Origin: Diphasiastrum complanatum
Lineage: Eukaryota; Streptophyta; Lycopodiopsida; Lycopodiales; Lycopodiaceae
Assembly (NCBI GenBank): GCA_029204225.1
Contig: CM055107.1
Span: 10,240,583 to 10,304,582 of the forward strand
Length of the DNA stretch: 64,000 nucleotides
Direction of reading: 5' to 3'
This document shows, piece by piece, positions 11,123-22,819 of the stretch. The stretch's first letter is position 1; each line of letters opens with the position of its first letter. The position numbers and the translations under genes are program-made. The notes beneath the pieces are model-generated. The model did no database searches and was not told the DNA's origin. It was given only the letters and a program-made list of their open reading frames with translations.

Positions 11123-11813
11123 TGTGAAAAGTACAGTACTAAGGACCATAAATGGATCTTTGAATGATCCACAAGGTGATTGTATGCTTGTTAAACAATC
11201 TATCAGAAACTAGTCATCAGAAAACAAGATCTAGTTTAGCAGCTTGATAGGAAACAAGTAGAGACAATCAAAGCACTGATCAAATAGTCTAATCCAACTC
11301 CACATGTGTGGAAATAAGGCTGTAGTACGGCTTGTAGACAGTGTTTACAAAGTTCCAAAGCTGGGTTTCATTGGAAAAATAGAGTAATCACCATACAATG
11401 AGAGGAAACTCGAGTTTCTCCTTGAGGCTCCAAAAAGTTTCTATCTTCTCACTATGGAGAATGGAAATACATAGTAAAACACACTTCCTTTGCAAAGTTA
11501 GGTGAGAATCCAGCATGTAATAAGGAAGTAGACTCCACTTTCTTGCCCTAATGTGAAAACCCTAGTCTAGATCCAAGAGTCATGCTTGGTAGGTGCATGG
11601 TAGGTACAAATCTCATCATAAATCATGGTCTAGATCCTACAAAGTAGGAATCACTACCAAATAGACACAACCACTCCTCTTGACTCGTGGTAACCTACTT
11701 TAGGTGTGTATGTACAAGTGGCACTTTGGCCATTCAAGTAACCAACAAACAATATTGACAAAATGTACAATATTCTACATGGCTAGATTTGCCAATGTAG
11801 GCAATTTTTCACA
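11123..11813 (-). repeat. 5' LTR of element A
   Basis: It is nearly identical to 5823-6513. It starts next to the PBS and ends TTTTTCACA, followed by the TSD copy CATGC at 11814-11818. Confidence 0.95.
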
Positions 11814-11818
11814 CATGC

Positions 11819-12612
11819 AATGTGACGTCTCTATTCACAATCACTTTTGAAATAGAGAGTGTAAAGACACTAAAGGCCTCCTTGATGGATGATTATCCAA
11901 TCATGATCCATGAGCTTGGATCATCCTTCCTTCTTGTTTCCAAGGGAATATGTGCAAAGAAAGCACTACCAAGTTCACTAAGGTGATCAACCTTAGGATT
12001 CATCTTGAATAAAACTTCATATGGTGCTATTCCTTCAAGAGCTCCAGAACTCCTCAAAGCTTTGATCTTCAATGAGAATTTCTTCTCAACATATGCTTTG
12101 AATAATAAGAAATAATCATACACCATAATACTTGAAGAGAGAAGATATGTGCATTTTGTGTGATCATCCTCCTTTGAGATATTGGACATATAAGAAACAT
12201 CAAGAGAGTTTGCACTCTCACTTGGATCCAATTTGTAGATGCCTTCAAATCTTGATCCATATGCAAAGATCTCACCATCCTTCTTAATCACACAATTGTC
12301 AATATTGAAATTGACATCAAAGCCACTATCAAGAAGTTGGCCAACACTTAAGATGTTCTTTGTAAACTTTGGGACAAAAAGAACATTGTTGAGAAAGAGA
12401 TCTTTAGAAGATGCAAGCTTCAAGGGAATAATCCCTACTCCTTCAATATTGCACTCATGCTTACTTGCAAAATATATGGTCTTCTTGACTCCATCATAAG
12501 GCATAATAGATGAAAAAGAGTGCTTGGAGCCACACATATGTGAAGATGCTCCACTATCAATATACCATGAGTCATCCTTGTTGAAGGTGGAAGAGGAGAA
12601 GCTTGATGCCAT
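11819..12612 (-). pseudogene. Protease and collapsed integrase remnant of element B
   Basis: The frame 12612-11893 contains the protease motif WYIDSGASSHMC and the following TKNILSVGQLLDSG block. It then jumps from an integrase segment (KIKALRS) directly to the post-integrase segment (PYEVLFKMNPKVDHL, then IPLETRRKDDPSS). The DNA that would encode GAG-pre-integrase and most of the integrase core is deleted, compared with element C at 17900-18600. The element therefore could not have supplied its own integrase. Confidence 0.85.
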
Positions 12613-13503
12613 AAGAGAGCCTTCTCCATCACTTGCAATATAGTCTTCTTTCTCATTGGTGATGTTGGCTTGATTGAGTTGATTCTTCTTCTTGAAGCAA
12701 TTGGTGGCATAATGGCCTTTCTTGCCACAATAAAAGCACTTGATCTTCTTCTTCTTGAGATTTGAAGTAGAAGCATGAGAGGTATCCTCCTCCTCCTCTT
12801 AATCTTGGTCTTTAGCTTTTTCATTAGAGAAGTGATGGTGTTGCTTCTTACTCCTCTCTTTGTGCTTGGCAAATAGAACTTTGCCATCATCATGATTGAG
12901 TGATAGCTTGTCCATCCTCAAGAGTTTGTACTCTTGTCTTGATTCTTCATAAATAAGCACACTTTGAAGGGCCTCCAAACTTGGTAGCTCCTCCTTAATG
13001 GCATAGGATTGGACAAGGTTGTCATATTCATCTCTCAAGCCATTGAGAATGACTTGGACTAGCTCACTTTGATTGATTGATTCACCAATACATGCAAGCT
13101 CCCTATGAATATCCTTGACTCTCAAAACATAATTAGATGCACTCTCATCACTCTTTTGACTACTTTGGAATATTTGATTTCTAAGAGTGAGGAGCCTAGA
13201 GGTGTTCTTAGCCTCGTAGATGGACTTGAGACAATCCCAAGCTTCCTTGGATGTAGAACAATCACCAATCTCCCTCAATATCTCATTAGAGACATTCATT
13301 TTAATGTAGTGGAGAGCCATCCTAGCTCTTTTCTTGTATTTTTGTACTTCTTGAAGGACTTGAGGCTCCTCCTCAATCCCAAGTACAATGTCCATCACAT
13401 CTTGGAGTATCAAGATGGACTCCATCCTCAACTTCCATATTGAATAATTGGAAGTAGACAGTCTCTCACTTGGTTGCAACAAGTATGAACTCATTGAAGT
13501 CAT
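12613..13503 (-). pseudogene. Gag of element B
   Basis: Starting at 13503 it reads M-T-S-M-S-S, then LLQPSERLSTSNYSIWK and MESILILQDVMDIVLGIEE, the same gag family as A, C and H. The frame breaks near 12799 with a TAA in a glutamate/aspartate run. In another frame the zinc knuckle CFYCGKKGHYATNC follows at about 12695-12740, leading into the protease frame. Relatives keep these parts in one frame. Confidence 0.88.
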
Positions 13504-14015
13504 GTAAAGTGGAGATAAATAAAAGTGATGAACAAAAAATGTTACTTCTCTCTCACTATAGGATCCAATAATGGTGTGCTACCATCTCCTATGCAAGATC
13601 TTGCAACAAACTGTGAGATGATTCTCACTAGCTATCTCAATCTCTCCAAAACTAGATCTACTTCACATCAAATGATGGAGTATGGGCAAAGTTAGGATCA
13701 AACACTCTTAGCACGTGTGAAATACACTAAGAAACCAAATTTGACTCAAGTACAATGATATTGCATGAAACAAAATGGCTAAGATCTCAAAACAGTGCCT
13801 AGATCACATATAGATGAGATTGGTAAGCATTCAACTGTGATTTTGGATCAACCAAGCAATCTCTTGACCAAACCAAATGTGTCCACCTAGGTCTAGGTGC
13901 CCTACCTAACCCTCACATATATATATATAGGAAAATGGGCCTTGACAACTTCTAGCTCAAGATTGATGAAATTTTTTTCACTTAGATGGATCAAAATGCA
14001 TGGTAACCTTAGGTA
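13504..14015 (-). other. Leader of element B
   Basis: About 510 bases lie between the PBS and the gag start, with no ORF of note. Much of it is similar to the leader of element C (15412-16157) read in the opposite orientation, for example around 13670-13900. Confidence 0.6.
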
Positions 14016-14028
14016 GGCTCTGATACCA
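14016..14028 (-). other. Primer-binding site of element B
   Basis: GGCTCTGATACCA is an exact complement of the plant initiator tRNA-Met 3' end, directly adjacent to the LTR start at 14029. Confidence 0.95.
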
Positions 14029-14887
14029 TGTTGAATTTCACACGTGTGGATTGTCCACAACATGTACTTGTGATCTCCTAAGGTGTGTAGATGCACCAAG
14101 ATCAAGATTAGATTGAGATTCAAAATCAATCTTAGATCCTCTGGCAAAAACACACTACTACATGCATTCAATCACTTCCAACTCTCACTCACACGTGTGG
14201 GAAGTATTCAAAATATAATCTAAGTAAAAACAAGCTGCTCTCCTCGGGTAGAGAGAGAAAATACATCATGAGATCTTGGGTAGAGAGATAAAGTTCATCA
14301 TGAGCTCTCGAGTAGAGAGAGAAAGCTAGAAATCCAATAACTCACAAAATCCATGAAATCACCAAATCAATTAGATCCAAAATGAGGAGTACAATGATAC
14401 TAGTAAATTCATGAGCTACCACTATGCTTAACTATGATTGGATCACACTTTTCCACCTCTTAATCCTATTGGACCATTGATCCATGCACCTCTAAATTCT
14501 ATTGGACTATATTCAAGCACACCTCAAATTTCTATTGGAGCACACATGGTTCCACCTCTAAATCCTATTGGACCTCTTAAACTTCATCAAACAAAAGCAT
14601 TACACTTGTCTACACTCTAATTGGCACAAGTTTGGCCTCCTACTCTATTTTGGCTCCATAGTGGCATTACAAGTGAAAATGGATAATTTGCCATCTATGC
14701 CAAATTTGACCCTATCAACATCCTACACCTAAATGCTTGACTATGAAATTCTATGAGACCCCTATATCAAACATTTTGATTTACTTTACAATTTTGCACA
14801 CGTGGGAACATCCTCCACACATGTGAGATTCACTTACAAACTTCTATCATAAAAAATAACAAGCTAGATTTTTGCCAATTTCTCACA
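14029..14887 (-). repeat. 5' LTR of element B
   Basis: It starts TGTTGAATTTCACACG and ends CTCACA. It has three copies of the 32-bp CTCGGGTAGAGAG-type unit against four in the partner LTR, plus many substitutions, so B is clearly older than A. The TSD copy TCCAA follows at 14888-14892. Confidence 0.93.
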
Positions 14888-14892
14888 TCCAA

Positions 14893-15398
14893 TAGGATTT
14901 AGAGGTGGAACCTTGTGAGGTCCAATAGGAAATTGAGGTGTGCTTGAATATAGTCCAATAGAATTAAGAGGTGCATGGATCAATGGTCCAATAGGATCAA
15001 GAGGTGACAAAGTATGGTCCAATCATAGTTAAGCATAGTGGTAGCTCGTGGATCTACTAGTATCATTGTACTCCTCATTTTGAAGCTAATTGATTTGGTG
15101 ATTTTATGGATTTTGTGAGTTATTGGATTTCTAGCTTTCTCTCTCTACTCGAGAGCTCATGATGCTTTTTCTCTCTCTACCCGAGGAGAGCAGTTTTTTT
15201 TTACTTAGATTATTTTTTGAATACTTCCCACACGTGTGAGTGAGAGTTGGAAGTGATTGAATGCATGTAGTAGTGTGTTTTTGCCATAGGATCTAAGATC
15301 AATCTTGAATCTCAATCTAGTCTTGATCTTGGTGCATCTACACACCTTAGGAGATCACAAGTACATGTTGTGGACAATCCACACATGTGAATTTAACA
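14893..15398 (+). repeat. 5' LTR of element C, second part
   Basis: It resumes the LTR after the second TSD copy of B, matching 20756-21261. It contains one CTCTCTCTACTCGAGAG-type unit and ends TTTAACA. The U3 part includes repeated TCCAATAGG motifs. Confidence 0.9.
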
Positions 15399-15411
15399 TG
15401 ATATAAGAGCC
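15399..15411 (+). other. Decayed primer-binding site of element C
   Basis: TGATATAAGAGCC differs from the canonical TGGTATCAGAGCC at two positions and abuts the LTR end at 15398. The decay fits the age of the element. Confidence 0.85.
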
Positions 15412-16157
15412 TACTTAAGGTTACCATGCATTTTGATCCATCTAAGTGAAAATTTTTTCATCAATCTTGAGCTAGAAGTTGTCAAGGCCCATCTTCCTAG
15501 CTATCTTGTTCAATCTTGGATCAAAAGAGATCAAAAGGACATTGATTGGGTCTGACCTGGTACTATACGGAATCAGGTGCTCAGACACGTGTGAGGAACA
15601 TCCAATTTTAGTTTGGAAGTTCTCTCTCATGCTTGATCCATTTATCTTGCTTGATAGCTTGTTTTGAAGCTATTTTTGTCTAGTTTTTGATGCAATCAGT
15701 TTCATTCCATTTGGTTGAGCCAATCAAAAGTTATAAGCTTTTGAAGAGGGTTAGGTAGGGCACCTAGACTTGGGTGGACACATTTGGTTTGGTCAAGAGA
15801 TTGCTTGGTTGATCCAAAATCACAGTTGTATGCTTGCCAATCTCATCTATATGTGATCTAGGCACTGTTTTGAGATCTTAGCCATTTTGTTTCATGCAAT
15901 ATCATTGTATTTGAGTCAGATTTGGTTTCTTAGAGTACTTCACACGTGCTAAGAGTGTTTAATCCTAACTTTTCCTGTACTCCATCATTTGATGTGAAAT
16001 AGATCTTGTTTTAGAGAGATTTGTGTAGCTAGTGAGAATCAATTCACAAATAGTTGCAAGATCTTTCTTTGAAGGAGATAGTACTCTATTATTGGATCCT
16101 ATTGAGAGTGTGTAACAACATTTATTGTTCATCATTTGAGCTTTCTTCACTTCAAAA

Positions 16158-17451
16158 TGTATTCAATGGGTTCATCTTTGTTGGAACCAAGCGAAAGATT
16201 GACCACTTCAAACTATTCAATTTGAAAAATGATGATGGAGTCCATCTGATCCTTCAAGACATGATGGACATAGTTCTTGGCCTTGAAGAAGAACCACAAG
16301 TTCTTCAAGAGGTTCAAAAATACAAAAAGAGAGCTAGGATGGCTCTCCACTACATTAAGATGAATGTCTCTAATGAGATATTGAAGGAGATAGGTACTTG
16401 TACAACAGCCAAAGAAGCTTGGGATTGTATCAAGACTATCTATGAGGCTAAGAATACCTCTAGGCTTCTCACTCTTAGGAATCAAATTTTTCAAAATAGC
16501 CAAAAGAGTGACGAGAGTGCATCTAGTTAGGTTTTGAGAGTAAAAGATATTCATAGAGAACTTGCTTGTATTGGTGATTCCATCAATCAAAATGAGCTAG
16601 TTCAAGTCATTATCAATGGCTTGAGAAGTGAATTTGATAACCTTGTCCAATCCTATGCCATTAAGGACGAGCTACCAAGTTTGGAGGCTCTCCAAAGTGT
16701 GCTAATTTCAGAAGAATCAAGACAAGAGTACAAGCTCTTGAGGATGGACAAGCTTTCTCTCACTCATAATGATGGCAAAGCTCTCTTTGCCAAGGATAAG
16801 CACAAAGAGAGGAGCAAGAACCAGCATCAACAATCCTCAAGCAAGGATAAAGTCAAATCCAAAGACAAAGATGAGGAGGAATATGATTCCTCTAATGCTT
16901 CATCATCCAAGCTCAAGAAGAAGAAGATCAAGTGTAAAAGATATTCATAGAGAACTTGCTTGTATTGGTGATTCCATCAATCAAAATGAGCTAGTTCAAG
17001 TCATTATCAATGGCTTGAGAAAAAAATTTGATAACCTTGTCCAATCCTATGCCATTAAGGAGGAGCTACCAAGTTTGGAGGCTCTCCAAAGTGTGCTAAT
17101 TTCGGAAGAATCAAGACAAGAGTACAAGCTCTTGAGGATGGACAAGCTTTCTCTCACTCATAATGATGGCAAAGCTCTCTTTGCCAAGGATACGCACAAA
17201 GGGAGGAGCAAGAACCAACATCAACAATCCTCAAGCAAGGACAAAGTCAAATCCAAAGACAAAGATGAGGAGGAAGATGATTCCTCTAATTCTTCATCAT
17301 CCAAGCTCAAGAAGAAGAAGATCAAGTGCTTTTATTGTGGCAAGAAAGGTCATTATGCCACCAATTGCTTCAAGAAAAAGAATCAACTCAAGCAAGCCAA
17401 CATTACCATTGAGAAGGAAGACACTATTGCAAGTGATGGAGAGGATCTCTT
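16158..17451 (+). pseudogene. Gag of element C, with internal tandem duplication
   Basis: The gag start is near 16158 (M-Y-S-M-G-S-S, then SERLTTSNYSI). A stop and a frameshift follow, and the frame resumes at 16220-16530 (DMMDIVLGLEEEPQVLQEV). A TAG lies at 16528-16530. The segment from 16540 is repeated from 16934, a tandem duplication of 394 bp. Because 394 is not a multiple of three, it throws the downstream copy out of frame and creates an early stop after KCKRYS. The zinc knuckle CFYCGKKGHYATNC is at about 17328-17370. Confidence 0.9.
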
Positions 17452-18432
17452 ATGGTCTCTAGTTTTTCATCTACTCCTTTCAAGAAGGACGGCCTATGGT
17501 ACATTGATAGTGGAGCCTCTTCACATATGTGTAGCTCCAAGGACCCTTTCTCTTCTATTGCACCGTATGATGGAGTCAAGAAATCAATATACACTGCAAA
17601 TGATTTTGAATGTCCTATTGAAGACATAGGGAATATTCCCTTGAAGCTTTCATCCTCTAAAGTTTTTTCTTTCTCTAAAGTTCTTTATGTACCTAAGCTT
17701 ACCAAGAATCTTATTAGTGTTGGCCAATTGCTTGATAATGGCCTTGATGTAAAATTCAATGTTGATACTTGCACTATCAAGAAGAATGATGAGATACTTG
17801 CATTAGGATCTAGATTTGTTGGCATCTATAAACTACATCCAAATGAGTATGTGCATGCTTGTAATGTTGCTCTTGTGAACAAGCTCTCTATGGAGGAATT
17901 ATGGCATAGGAGGTTGGGACATCCCAACTACAAATCCATGCTCTCTATGATGAAAGAAGCCAAAGCTATTGGCTTGCCAAAGTCACTCTCCAAGAAGATC
18001 AAGCCTTGTGAGGCTTGTGCTATTGCTAAATCTCACAAAAATCCATTTACAAGATCTTCTATCAAAAGCAAGCATCCTTTGGAGTTATTTCACTCGGATG
18101 TGCATTTCTCATCAACTACAAGGAAGGGAAGAGCCACTTGTTTTGTTACTTTCATTGATGATTACACAAGGTTCACTTGGATATATCTTCTTGCTTCTAA
18201 ATCTATGGTGTTTGATCATTTTCTTATTTTCAAAGCTTATGTAGAGAAGCAATTCTCATTCAAGATTAAAGCTCTTAGAAGTGATGGAGGTGGTGAATAT
18301 ATCTCCAATAAATTTCAAGACTTTTGTGAGCTTGAAGGCATTAAAAGAGAGTTCTCTTGTGCCTACTCTCCATCTCAAAATGGAGTGGCCGAGAGAAAGA
18401 ATAGATCTCTATGTGAATGTGAAAATCTATGA
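17452..18432 (+). pseudogene. Protease and integrase of element C
   Basis: The 326-codon frame carries WYIDSGASSHMC, LTKNLISVGQLLDNG and the GAG-pre-integrase block LWHRRLGHPNYKSM with CEAC. The integrase catalytic core follows: SDVHFS, IDDYTRF, LRSDGGGEY and YSPSQNGVAERKNR. It stops at 18430-18432 inside the integrase, just after the helix with the catalytic Glu, and continues in another frame from 18429. Confidence 0.92.
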
Positions 18433-19010
18433 GAATTGAGGCATCTTTGCCCAAAGCTTTTTGGGGAGAAGTCATTAATTGTGCAAATTATCTTTGCAAT
18501 ATGCTCCCACATATAGCTCTTGGAGGAAAGTCACCATATGAAATCTTAGTTTCTAAGAAGCCTAAGGTTGATCACCTTAGATTTTTTGGATGCTTATGCT
18601 TTGTCCATATTCCTTTGGAAACAGGGAAGAAGGAAGATCCTAGTGCATGCAAAGGGATCATGGTTGGATACTCATCCACCAAGAAGGCCTATAGAGTCTT
18701 TATACTCTCTAATTCTCAAGTTATTGAAAGTAGAGATGTTGTCTTTCATGAAGATCAAAATTCATCTTTTGAAGAGGCCGAGATCAAGAAGACTATGGAT
18801 GCATCATCTATTATTGATTTTGAAGACAATTATGATGTGATGGGGTCGAGATTTGAAGAAGACTCTCCTCGGATTTTCTCACCAAGAAGATCCATGAGAG
18901 ATAGATCCGAACCTAAGAGGATCTCATATGTTGACAAAGGCAAACAAGTGGATCTTGATTCCACTAATTATGTTTTTTATGTCTCTCATGAAGAGCCAAA
19001 GAATGTATAA
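18429..19010 (+). pseudogene. Integrase C-terminal part and RT linker of element C
   Basis: The frame continues with AFWGEVINCANYLCN, PYEILVSKKPKVDHLRFFGC, GIMVGYSSTKKAYRVF and SRDVVFHE. This is the standard post-core copia integrase region, including the GKGY-like domain. It ends at TAA 19008-19010, at a position where element E reads glutamine in NVQEALNTKEW. Confidence 0.88.
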
Positions 19011-19985
19011 GAGGCACTCAATACCAAGGAGTGGTATGATGCCATGAAGCCAGAGTATGATGCATTGATCACCAACAATACTTGGGAGAATCCTCCATCC
19101 AACAAGCATGTGATTGGTTGCAAGTGGATATTTTGGATCAAGTTCAATCATGATGGAACCATCAACAAGCATAAAGCACCAAAGGATTTGCTCAAATCCA
19201 TGGTCTTGATTATGAGGAGACCTTTGCACCCATTGCAAAGATGGTGACAATAAGAATTCTTATTTCTCTTGCTTGTTTTTTCAAGTGGAAGGTGTTCCAA
19301 TTAGATGTATCCAATGCTGTTCTAAATGGTTATCTTGAGGAGGAGATCTATATGGAACAACCTCAAGGATTCATCAAGGATGAGTCCAAAGTGTGCTTGC
19401 TCTTCCAAAGTCTTTATGGACTCAAGCAAGCACCAAGATCATGGTATTCAATACTTAATTCTTCTCTTATCTCACTAGGATTTACTTTAGTGAATATGAT
19501 CCTTCCATGTATCTAAAGTTTCTTGATAGCAATATTGTCATTCTTCTAATTTATGTTGATGACATTATACTTTGTGGAAGTTGTATGGAACCAAGCTAGC
19601 ACTTGGATGTGAGTTTAAAATGCAAGATCTAGGAGAGATGCATTACATCCTAGGCCTAGAAATTGATTTTTATGAAAATCATGTCTTTATATGCCAATCT
19701 AGATATGCTCACTCTATGTTGAAAAAATTCCATATGGAAAATTCTAAGAGCATAGATACTCCAATGGAGCAAATTGTAAAAGATCCTAATAAAGGTGACG
19801 AAAGATCCTTTGAGGACATCACACTTTTTAGGAGTCTTGTAGGCTCCTTGATTTGGCTTACCATTACTAGGCCCGATCTAAGTTTTTGTGTGCACAAATT
19901 GAGTCAATTTATGCAAGATCCTAAGATCCATCATTGGAAGATGGCCAAGAGGATTCTAAGATATATATGTATCTTCATCTTGTGA
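19011..19985 (+). pseudogene. Reverse transcriptase of element C, broken
   Basis: Compared with the intact frame in element E, the C copy has lost bases in the NTWELVDPPSNKH and RLCAKGFAQ regions. It then continues in frames starting at 19241 (QLDVSNAVLNGYLEEEIYMEQ) and 19572 (CEFKMQDLGEMHYILGLE). The YVDD region near 19550-19570 is out of frame with its neighbours. The last frame ends at 19985 within ILRYI. Several independent lesions show long decay. Confidence 0.9.
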
Positions 19986-20058
19986 TTATGGTCTACTCTA
20001 TAAAAGTGAAAATCTATCCATTATTGGCTAATCGGATTCGGACTTTGCAAGTGACAAG

Positions 20059-20487
20059 ATGGATCTAAAGTCTATTAGTGCATACACTATCTTTCTTGGA
20101 GGCAATCTAATATCTTGGCTTTCCAAAAAGAAACATACTATATCTCTCTCTTCATGTGAGGCCGAGTACAAAGCACTCACTACAACTACCAAAGAAGTGC
20201 TTTGGATCAAGAGGTTATTAATGGAGCTAAAGTGCATCAAGGAGGATGATCTACCAATGATCAAGTGTGATAACGTCTTGGCCCAAGCTTTTGCCAATAA
20301 TCCCATATTTCATGCAAAAAGCAAGCACATAGAAGTGGCACACCACTTTGTGAGAGAAAAGCTTATTGGAGGAGAAATCTATTTGGAGCATGTCAACTCG
20401 TCCTCTTGTATTGCCGATCTACTCACCAAGCCTTTGAGAAAAAGTGCTTTCATCAATCATAGATCTAATCTTGGAGTTATATCATGA
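20059..20487 (+). pseudogene. RNase H of element C
   Basis: The 142-codon frame contains NLISWLSKKKHTISLSSCEAEY, KEVLWIKRLLMELK, HAKSKHIEVAHHFVREK and ADLLTKPL, the copia RNase H C-terminal half. The upstream half, with the first acidic residue, lies in another frame (20000-20058). It ends near the PPT at 20511-20526. Confidence 0.9.
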
Positions 20488-20509
20488 TCAATGCCCAAAT
20501 CTTCATAGA

Positions 20510-20526
20510 TAATTTTTTAGGAGGAG
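20510..20526 (+). other. Polypurine tract of element C
   Basis: TTTTTTAGGAGGAG directly precedes the 3' LTR start TGTGAAG at 20527. The same tract precedes the LTR in element E on the minus strand. Confidence 0.85.
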
Positions 20527-21261
20527 TGTGAAGAATTGACAAAGATTATCTATGTTAGATATAGGGGTCTTATGTTTTTTACATCAAGCATCTAGGTGTA
20601 GGATGTTGATAGGAATAAATTTGGCATAGATGGCAAATTATGCATTTCCACTTGTAATGCAACTATTGAGCCAAAATAGAGTAAGAGGCTAAACACGTGC
20701 CAATTAGAGTGTAGACAAGTGTAAAGCTTTTGTTTGATGAATTCCAAGAGGTCCAATAGGATTTAGAGGTGGAACCTTGTGAGGTCCAATAGGAAATTGA
20801 GGTGTGCTTGAATATAGTCCAATAGAATTAAGAGGTGCATGGATCAATGGTCCAATAGGATCAAGAGGTGACAAAGTATGGTCCAATCATAGTTAAGCAT
20901 AATGGTAGCTCGTGGATCTACTAGTATCATTGTACTCCTCATTTTGAAGCTAATGGATTGGTAATTCTATGGATTTTGTGAGTTATTGGATTTCTAGCTT
21001 TCTCTCTCTACCCGAGAGCTCATGATGCTTTTTCTCTCTCTAATTGAGTCGAGCAGCTTGTTTTTACTTAGATTATTTTTTGAATACTTCCCACACGTGT
21101 GAGTGAGAGTTGGATGTGATTGAATGCATGTAGTAGTGTGTTTTTGCCATAGGATCTAAGATCAATCTTGAATCTCAATCTAGTCTTGATCTTGGTGCAT
21201 CTACACACCTTAGGAGATCACAAGTACATGTTGTGGACAATCCACACGTGTGAATTCAACA
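20527..21261 (+). repeat. 3' LTR of element C
   Basis: A 735-bp LTR starting TGTGAAGAATTGAC and ending TTCAACA. It is homologous to the split 5' LTR and to the LTR of element E at 31407-32142 (inverted). It is followed by GGTAGCTCGAG, the start of repeat unit D. Confidence 0.93.
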
Positions 21262-21374
21262 GGTAGCTCGAGTCAACTGTCTTAAAAAAGTAGGTGGCCG
21301 ACCTCATCAAAAGTCCCAATCATTTAGGAACATCATGATATAATTCACTTTAGAAAAATATTTATTTAACTAAC
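21262..21374. repeat. Repeat unit D, truncated copy 3
   Basis: The first 113 bases match 3053 onward and the inverse of 31300-31406, with the same junction to a C-type LTR as at 31406/31407. It is cut at TTTATTTAACTAAC, where block Y begins. Confidence 0.85.
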
Positions 21375-21719
21375 TGAAGGGATAGAAGCAAATGAAATAC
21401 AAAATGGGGATGAGATTCATGTGGATTGGGCACATGAGACCTAGCAAGCTCTATTCCCAAGGCGCACATTCACAAAGAGGAGGCTAAGGTCTCTCATTCG
21501 CAAACTTAGCCAAAAGGTACTCAGAATGATGTCTCTTGCCTACTATAGACAATCCCCTAACTTACCGAACATAACTGCCTTGCAAGATAGTTAGTCCTTG
21601 GTAAGTCTTATTAACTCTACGGGCCCATATTGGCCTATTGTCCTTATTTAGATACTTTGGAGGGACTAATTAGGGAACCGAGTTGTTCTTAGGGCTAATA
21701 ACTCCTTCTGGGCCTAACA
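21375..21719 (-). repeat. LTR-like block Y, copy 1
   Basis: Read on the minus strand it starts TGTTAGGCCC and ends CTATCCCTTCA, 345 bp, with a TATAAG-type box in the middle. It is the inverted counterpart of 29110-29453. I read it as a solo LTR because of the TG..CA ends, the TATA-like box and the absence of coding sequence. No TSD was found, so the call is provisional. Confidence 0.65.
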
Positions 21720-21726
21720 AAGCTTA

Positions 21727-22022
21727 CATTGAATATAATAATGCCATATAAGCCTAATGTACTAAAAGTACATGACAATCATTATGCATTGAAGTGTACA
21801 TCTAAGAATTACATTCATAATCAAAATAGAGGACCATGTAATTATTGCAAAAAATCAAGCCATTTTGAACAATTTGCTCAAAGAGTGACAAGTAACTATA
21901 ATAGGCCTCCAAACAAGTCTCGTGATGATGAAAGAGATGATTCAACAAACTTTGTGGGGAAACAACAACAAACATCACAACATCATGGCATTTCGATCTT
22001 CCGAAAAGAACATCCAAAATGA
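21727..22022 (+). pseudogene. Copia gag zinc-knuckle fragment, left arm
   Basis: The open stretch includes CNYCKKSSHFEQF, a zinc-knuckle remnant (C-x2-C-x4-H) that lacks the final cysteine. A basic, glutamine-rich tail follows. The counterpart at 28825-29088 (minus) reads CSYCKKSGHFEQF, also without the last cysteine, so the loss predates the inverted duplication. It is part of the gag of copia F. Confidence 0.7.
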
Positions 22023-22806
<784 letters not shown>

Positions 22807-22819
22807 AAAACAACAATTG

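Larger units (their letters stand above)
5823..11813 (-). mobile_element. Ty1/copia element A, complete and recent, nested in B
   Basis: Both LTRs are 691 bp and differ by eye at only four positions. The TSD is CATGC on both sides (5818-5822 and 11814-11818). The PBS lies at 11110-11122 and the PPT at 6514-6525. The internal region carries gag, zinc knuckle, protease, integrase, RT and RNase H on the minus strand. One in-frame TAG and two apparent frameshifts break the polyprotein, so this copy is recent but not autonomous as it stands. Low LTR divergence makes it one of the youngest insertions in the window, after H. Confidence 0.95.
3915..14887 (-). mobile_element. Ty1/copia-type element B, probably non-autonomous, interrupted by element A
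   Basis: LTRs at 3915-4805 (891 bp) and 14029-14887 (859 bp) have TGT..ACA ends. The 32-bp length difference is one unit of an internal tandem repeat. The flanking TSD is TCCAA on both sides (3910-3914 and 14888-14892). A PBS (14016-14028) and a GAGGAGGAG polypurine tract next to 4805 fix the minus orientation. Gag and a short pol remnant are present, but no RT or RNase H was found between 4806 and 5822, where related elements carry it. Element A interrupts the internal region at 5823-11813. Confidence 0.9.
3685..21261 (+). mobile_element. Ty1/copia element C (host of nested elements B and A)
   Basis: The 5' LTR is split by element B (3685-3914 and 14893-15398, about 736 bp in total). A decayed PBS (15399-15411), gag, protease, integrase, RT and RNase H in copia order, a PPT and a 735-bp 3' LTR (20527-21261) follow. 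The flanks are AGTTG on the left and GGTAG on the right, so there is no target-site duplication. This suggests that the two LTRs come from a recombination or rearrangement rather than one clean insertion. The coding region carries several stops, frameshifts and a tandem duplication, so it is dead. Element E is a close relative. Confidence 0.9.
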
